A DNA stretch of 64,000 bases from Inia geoffrensis (taxonomy: Eukaryota; Chordata; Mammalia; Artiodactyla; Iniidae), in assembly GCA_036417435.1 (NCBI GenBank), contig CM070900.1, forward strand, positions 32,465,496-32,529,495, written 5' to 3'. Shown here one piece after another: positions 58,501-64,000 of the stretch. The first letter of the stretch is position 1. The number at the start of each line of letters is the position of its first letter. The position numbers and the translations under genes were made by a program. The notes under the pieces were generated by a model that was given only the letters and a program-made list of their open reading frames with translations, did not search any database and had not been told where the DNA came from.

Positions 58501-59690
58501 CCTCAGACAAGGCAAACAAAAGCAAAAAGAAACAAATGGGACTACATCAAACCAAAAAGCTTTTGCACAGTGAAGGAAATCATTAACAAAATGAAAAGGC
58601 AGCTTACTGAATGGGAGAAGATATTTGCAAGTGATATATCTGTTAAGGGGTTTACATCCAAAATATATAAGGAACTCATATAACTCAACATCAAAAAAAA
58701 AAAAAAAAAAGCCAATTAAAAATGGGTAGACGACCTGGATAGACACTTTTTGAAAGACGAGGTACAGATGGCCAGCAGGCACATGAAAGATACTCAACAT
58801 TCACTAATCATCATGGAAATGCAAATCAAAACCACAATGAGATACCACCTCACATGTGTCAAAATGACTATCATCAAAAAGAAAAGGAATAACAAGTATT
58901 TGTGAGGATATGGAGAAAAGGGAACCCTCATGCACTGTTGGCGGGATTGTAAATTGGTGCCACCACTCTGGAAAATGGTATAGAGGTTCTTCAAAAAATT
59001 AAAAATAGAAATTCTATACAATCCAACAATTTTACTTCTGGGTATTTACCTGAAAAAAACAAAAACGCTAATTCGAAAAGATACACACTCACACTCCAAC
59101 ATTCACTGCAGGAGCATTTACAATAGCCAAGATATGGAAGCAAGCTAACCATCTCATCAATAGGTGAATTGATAAAGAGGTTGTGAGATACACACACACA
59201 TGCACACACACACACAAAATAAAATGCAGCCAGTAAAAAAATGTAATCTAGCCATTTGCGGCAACATGTATGGATCTAGAGGATAAGAAGCTAGAGTTGA
59301 AATAAGTCAAACGGAAAGACAAATATCACACAATATCACTTACATGTGGAATCTAAAGAAACAAACAAACAAAACAATGAAAATGGATTCATAGATATAG
59401 AGAACAAGTGGATGGTTGCCGGAAGGGATGGGTTTGGTGGTTGGGCAAAATAGGTGAAGAGGATTAAGAGGTATGAACCTCCAGATATATAACAAACAAT
59501 TTACAGGGATCTAATAGACAGCATAAAGAATGAGTTCAATAATACTGTGATAACTTTGCATAGGGGTAGGTGGTTACTAGACTTGAGGTGGTGATCATTT
59601 CACAATGTATGCAAATGTCAAATCACTATGTGGTATACTTGAAATTAACAATATTGTATGCCAACTATATTCCAATTATAGCCTCTTAAA
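55595..59690 (+). mobile_element. L1 element H: 5' UTR and ORF1 joined to mid-ORF2
   Basis: The 5' end starts near 'ggggtgtggccatgttgcca', followed by an old-type 5' UTR (to about 56560) and a decayed ORF1 (about 56580-57370, for example 'aatgggttcccagaaggaga' and 'gcaggccagaaaggagtggc'). At about 57372 ORF1 jumps directly to the ORF2 segment 'ttgacaaaattcaacattca' in the reverse-transcriptase domain. From there ORF2 and the 3' UTR continue to about 59690. The end of ORF1, the spacer, the endonuclease and the start of the reverse transcriptase are missing, roughly 1.9 kb. Confidence 0.85.
59190..59216. repeat. (CA)n microsatellite inside element H
   Basis: Two CA runs separated by 'tg' within the ORF2 C-terminal part ('ttgtgagatacacacacaca'). 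The run grew from the natural 'acatatatac' segment found in other copies. Confidence 0.85.
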
Positions 59691-59993
59691 AGATGAAACA
59701 TTTTACTATGTTACTCTCTTGAGTAATAACCAAGAATGGCTTGCTGTTCCAACAGTGCCCACTTTTTCAGCTTTTTTCTATTACATCCCCTAGATTCATT
59801 GGAAACCTTCTTTTATTGTTTCCCTTCGTAACAACTTGACTCCAGACAGTTTTTCTCCTTTTCCAGAATTGACTCTTTTTCAGTCATGCTTTCCCTTTAA
59901 CATAAAACCTGCCCTTCATACCAACACTCCTACTTTGCCATTTAAAAACTTTTGCCCACATTTGAAATCTCTCTGGACCTCTAATTCATATAC

Positions 59994-60000
<7 letters not shown>

Positions 60001-60050
<50 letters not shown>
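60001..60050. repeat. (TG)25 microsatellite
   Basis: A perfect TG run of 50 nt, preceded by a short TA-rich lead. It is the longest perfect dinucleotide run in the window. Confidence 0.96.
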
Positions 60051-60055
<5 letters not shown>

Positions 60056-60317
60056 ATCTCCAAATCTCTAGGACTCAGTTTTATCACAGAAAGTGAGATG
60101 ATTGTAGAAGATAGAACAATTTATGGTGCACTCTCATTTATTTGTCTCTATTTTTCATGTTTGCTTATTTGTCCAAAGTCCTGGCTTACACAAACCTGTA
60201 CCACATAAACTAGCATAATATTGAGTACTGAGTGTTAATTTACATTTTGTTGATGGATTAATTCCAAAGTTGCATGAATTATACTTTTTGGAAAAGCACA
60301 AATACCCGCAGAAATAT

Positions 60318-60600
60318 TTAATTTAAAAAAACGTAAAGCACGAAGTTTGTTTTTTTTTTTTTTGGTACCTTGACAAAAGCGGATGCTTTTAAGAGAGCAT
60401 TTGCATGATTTGAAGCAGTCATTAACCCAGATAGTTCAGGTACTAATGTATCGTTGAGTACAAAAAAGAGAAACTTTAAGGTGACCATGTTTCCAGTTGG
60501 CTGTCCACATTGATTAACAAGGAAAGGCAATTTAGCTTTCAGCTGTGTGAAATTCATGTGTTTTCCAGTGAAATTACTCAACTGAACTCAATAGAGATTT
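60318..60600 (-). other. Possible fragment of a retrocopied transcript, unrecognised
   Basis: On the minus strand an open frame of 87 codons starts at 60581. It contains 'QLKAKLPFLVNQCGQPTGN' and 'TASNHANALLKASAF' and runs straight into an A run (60348-60363 as T on the plus strand). An A run right after a coding-like stretch is what a truncated processed pseudogene would look like. I do not recognise the protein, there is no AATAAA before the run, and no target duplication was found. It may be chance. Confidence 0.2.
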
Positions 60601-62871
60601 ATAACTCTTTTCCCATAGTTAGCTAAACATGGTAAATTCGCTGTCCAGAAACAGGCATGTTTGACCTCTGACCCAGATATGTGAAAAGTCATTTCATAGA
60701 CAATCTTTCCAGCAACCTATTTTTTTTTTAATACTTTAAGATTTCTGAGGAATAGTGCTGAAATCTAAACTTGCCCTTTAGTATCCAGGTTTAAATCTTA
60801 ATTTGTTCAAGTCTTTCCCAGAAACATGACACATTTAGCTACTTGTATTGGTAGGATCTAGTCCTAATTTTACCTTACTGAAATTCTAATGATTTCTCAT
60901 TTTAAATTTAAAACATCCAATTAGTTTACGGTGTCGGGGGAGAATTCTAGAAAACCTGCTTGGCCAGCGAACTTACTATTTTGAAATGGAATGATTAAGA
61001 ACCAAACAAAGGGCTTTATCTAGCTAGCTTAATTGAAACCAATGAATAATATGAAATGTATAAAGAACTGAGGACACAGAACCTCACTAACTCAGGGGCA
61101 TGGTAATGAAGGAAGTGCTCTTTCTCCTTGAAATTACAGCGATTCAAGATTCAGTTTGGAAGTTTTCAACATTTGAAGATAGGCAGGGTAATATTAGGAC
61201 AGTAAACTGGTGAAGGCTCTTCATTTTTTCAGTGGCCAACTATCATAAGAACTTAATTTGGAAGACTCTATTTTCAATGATAATTAAATAATTATCCATA
61301 AAAGGCTAGTCCTGATGGTGATTTTAGTGGCAATAAGTGATTGTTAAGGGTTTTATACTCTCTGAAACTTCAAGATCTTTAAATAGAAGGGAAAATACCA
61401 CAGTTTGGCTATCTGGTTGTTAATGGGATTATATCTGAAATGCTTCTATTAGATTATTAAACTGGACCAAATTCCCAAATCTATCAATATATATGGATTC
61501 CCTAGAATGGTCAAGATCTGTTAGCCAGTTTTAGTTAGCTTATCTTATTTAATCTCAACAAACCACGAAATAAATATTATTGTCTCTGTTTTACATTTTA
61601 CTGAGGTTGTGAACAGCTGTGACTTGGGAAAGTCAGTCAATGACAGTGATAACAACAAGAAAATACTAATAAACGGTGGGATCTGATATGACTCTGCAAT
61701 CTATCTTCAAAACCTATATGTTTTCTATTACACTATGGTTGCATATTTTCCAAATAATCAAATGTGCTGGGCTTGCTTTAGGTAAGTTTTATCTGCAGTT
61801 GAAAATGCTGAAGGCAAATTGCAAACTTCTACTTCAACTGTAAAAGTCCATCTCATTAGGATCTTCTTTAGCCTAGGCAGTATATTTTCTTCAGAAACTA
61901 GGGATTTTTATTAAACATGTCTTCAAGATTGCACTTGAAAAGCAAAGTTTCAAGATGTAAACTTTACCCACTTCTTGGTAGCTGAACTATTACATGAGTA
62001 GTTCTTTCATCTCTTTCAAAGAAGAAGTGGTATCCTCACTGAAAGGGGGTCTGGAAGAATGTTGAAGACATTTATGTTCTTACCAGGCACAAACAAAATG
62101 CTTTCTATACCCAAAAGGATTAGAACCAAGATTTTCCTTCTGGAAATATTTTCTGTCAGGACAAGCATTTTGTTCAAAGCATATTTTTTGTTGTTGTGAC
62201 AGCAACCAGTAACACATTCTGATATGCCTATATAAAACGATTTATAACAATTTCCCTAAAAACATTTGCTTATGGAGGAAGAGGTAACTCCATGCCAAAA
62301 TAAACTGGCATGGTGAAAATGATCCTCTCCTCTATTTACTGCCCTTTCACCTCCACTACCCAGACACAGACTGCCTATGCAAAATCAAATAAAACTTCCA
62401 AACAAGGTCAGACATCAATCCATCAGGGTTTGGCACTGTACTGGTAAAACAACTGGGACATTAAAATTTCAGTTTAATGCTGTACTTTTGGGTGATATTA
62501 CCTAAAGAATACCCATGTGCAAATTTCATCCATCATTTACTGGACATCCATTGTGTGCAAAACATTGTACCAGATCATCACACTCTTTCTGTAAGATCCA
62601 GAAAACAACTGTTTTGGTTTCTGAGACATATGATCTCTTTCCTAGATACTCAACACTGTTGATGTAGCACAACAGAAGCTGTAAACAATACTTAATGACT
62701 GGCATGCTGTGTTACAATAAAACTTTATTTACAAACACAGGTGGTGGGCCATAGTTGGGTAGTGAACTGTAGTTTTGCTGACTCCGGCTATGTACCATTG
62801 AGGTACAGAGAAATTGAGGGACAAACATAATTAAAGAGCTCATATGGCCAAAATATTGTTAGAACTTTTAA

Positions 62872-64000
62872 ACAATTGCAGTAGAGTTGCAGGATACAAA
62901 ATCAATACCCAAAAATCAGTTGCATTCTGTAACACCAACAATAAATGATCAGAAAAAAAAATAATCCCATTTGCAATAGCATCAAAAGAATAGAATATTT
63001 AGGAATAAATTTAGCCAGGGAGGTAAAAGATCTATACATTTAAAACTACAAGACATTGATCGAAGAAACTGAAGAAACAGATAAATGGAAAGATATTCTG
63101 TACTCATGGATTAGAAGAATATTATTAAAATACCCATACTACCCAAAGTGATCTACAGATTCAATGCAATCCCTATCAAAATTTCAATGGTACTTTTTAC
63201 AGAAATAAAATAAACCTCCTAAAGTTTGTGTGGAACCACAAAAGACCATGAATAGCCAAAGCAAACTTGAGAAAGAACAAAAAGCTGAAGACATCACACA
63301 TTCACACTATATATGAAGACATCACATTATTTCAAATATATCATAAAGGTATAGTAGTCAAAATAGTATGGTATTGGCAAAAAACAAAACAAAACAAAGA
63401 TCAAAAAGCCAGACACACAGATCAATGGAACAGAATAGAAAGCCCAGAAATAAACCCATGCATAAATGGCAGATTAATGTACAACAAAGGAGTCAAGAAT
63501 ACTCAATGGGGAAAGGATAGTCTCTTCAAAACATGGTGCCAGAAAACTATGCAAAATAATGAAACTGGACTCCCATCTTACACCATACACAAAAATAAAC
63601 TCAAAATGGATTCAAGACTTGAACATAATATCTGAAACCATAAAACTCTTAGAAGAAAGCATAGATGGTAAACCCATTGACACTGGTCTTGAGAAATGAT
63701 TTTTTAAATTTGACACTAAAAGCAAGGACAGCTAAAGGAAAAATAAGGAAGTGGGGCTGCATCAAACTAAAGACGTTTCTGCACAATAAAAGGAACATGA
63801 AAAGGCAGTCTGTGGAATGGGAGAAAATATCTGCAAACCACGTGTCCAGTAAGAGTTTAACATCCAAAATATACAAGTAAATCATAGAACTCAATAGCAC
63901 AAAAAAACTCCTCAAATAAACCAATTTAAAAATGAGCAGAGGACCTGAATGAACATTTCCAAAGAAGACATACAAATGACCAGCTCACCATCACTAATCA
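62872..64000 (+). mobile_element. L1 element I, runs off the end of the window
   Basis: Begins at 'gtagagttgcaggatacaaa' in ORF2, about 2 kb before an L1 3' end, and continues through the thumb ('IVVKIVWYWQ' near 63350, '[11 protein letters not shown]' near 63430) into the cysteine-rich region at the window edge. Shifts and stops are frequent, for example near 63060 and 63700. It is an old 5'-truncated copy. Its 3' end is outside the window. Confidence 0.9.

Larger units (their letters stand above)
59691..62871. other. Unique sequence with microsatellite and old repeat fragments
   Basis: Besides the TG repeat it holds a MIR-like piece in reverse near 61540-61650 ('agcttatcttatttaatctc', 'gacttgggaaagtcagtc') and a motif near 62520-62600 of the 'caggcac' repeat type. 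Another old repeat lies near 62700-62785 ('aataaaactttatttacaaa', 'gtgggccatagttggg'). A possible retrocopy at 60318-60600 is listed separately. Confidence 0.4.

Noticed and set aside
1..64000. Ruminant origin (BovB LINE or Bov-tA SINE)
   Set aside because: Neither family was seen in 64 kb, while seven CHR-type SINEs are present. Ruminant genomes of this length would normally show several BovB-type copies.
1..64000. CRISPR array, operon or prokaryotic mobile system
   Set aside because: No regularly spaced repeats, no dense coding and no bacterial-type genes. The repeat content is wholly mammalian.

Overview
The window is a gene-free stretch of mammalian nuclear DNA, almost certainly from a cetacean (whale or dolphin). 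The diagnostic signal is seven copies of a roughly 200-bp tRNA-Glu-derived SINE of the CHR type. Its head is a tRNA-like A/B-box promoter, its 3' part is GC-rich, and it ends in an A tail. The ruminant markers BovB and Bov-tA were not seen, while L1 is abundant. This fits Cetacea, although no single-copy gene is present to fix the species. I found no convincing host exon, CpG-island promoter, structural RNA gene or CRISPR array. Most of the longer open frames are pieces of L1 ORF2 or readings through the SINE.

Layout. 1-6760: mostly unique AT-rich sequence with a GT microsatellite, one SINE, a 30-bp-arm inverted repeat and a MER5A-like fossil. 6762-9755: minus-strand L1 (element A) with both ends but a missing middle; it carries a SINE in its 3' UTR. 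9756-20047: unique sequence, two SINEs, MIR fossils and a 5'-truncated minus L1 (B). 20048-25255: an L1 with an inverted 5' part (C), itself split by a younger L1. 27925-29218: a second inverted L1 (D). 29600-29950: a MER5-like fossil split by a SINE. 33156-38899: a nearly complete L1 (E) bounded by an 11-bp target-site duplication, with 5' UTR, ORF1, ORF2, 3' UTR and A tail, but broken reading frames. 39836-44950: an old, scrambled L1 (F) that contains a displaced copy of its own 3' junction. 45095-53643: unique sequence with two SINEs 200 bp apart and several microsatellites. 53659-55559: minus L1 (G) with a perfect 15-bp target-site duplication. 55595-59690: L1 (H) with an internal deletion. 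59690-64000: unique sequence, a TG repeat and the start of a further L1 (I) that runs off the window.

How the parts work together. L1 supplies the enzymes that copied both itself and the SINEs. The flanking duplications of SINEs and L1s begin at TT/AAAA-like sites, the known preference of the L1 endonuclease. L1-derived DNA makes up roughly 44 percent of the window by my boundary estimates. The most informative content is structural. There are two clean 5' inversions of the twin-priming type and three L1s that kept both ends but lost internal ORF2 sequence. Four L1 breakpoints fall within about 100 nt of one another in ORF2, and there is a local self-duplication. I saw no evidence of a previously undescribed biological system; the candidates below are offered at modest interest.

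All repeat names rest on recognition of sequence, not on a database search. Lesions in the L1 frames were inferred by comparing copies within the window and from general knowledge of L1 proteins.
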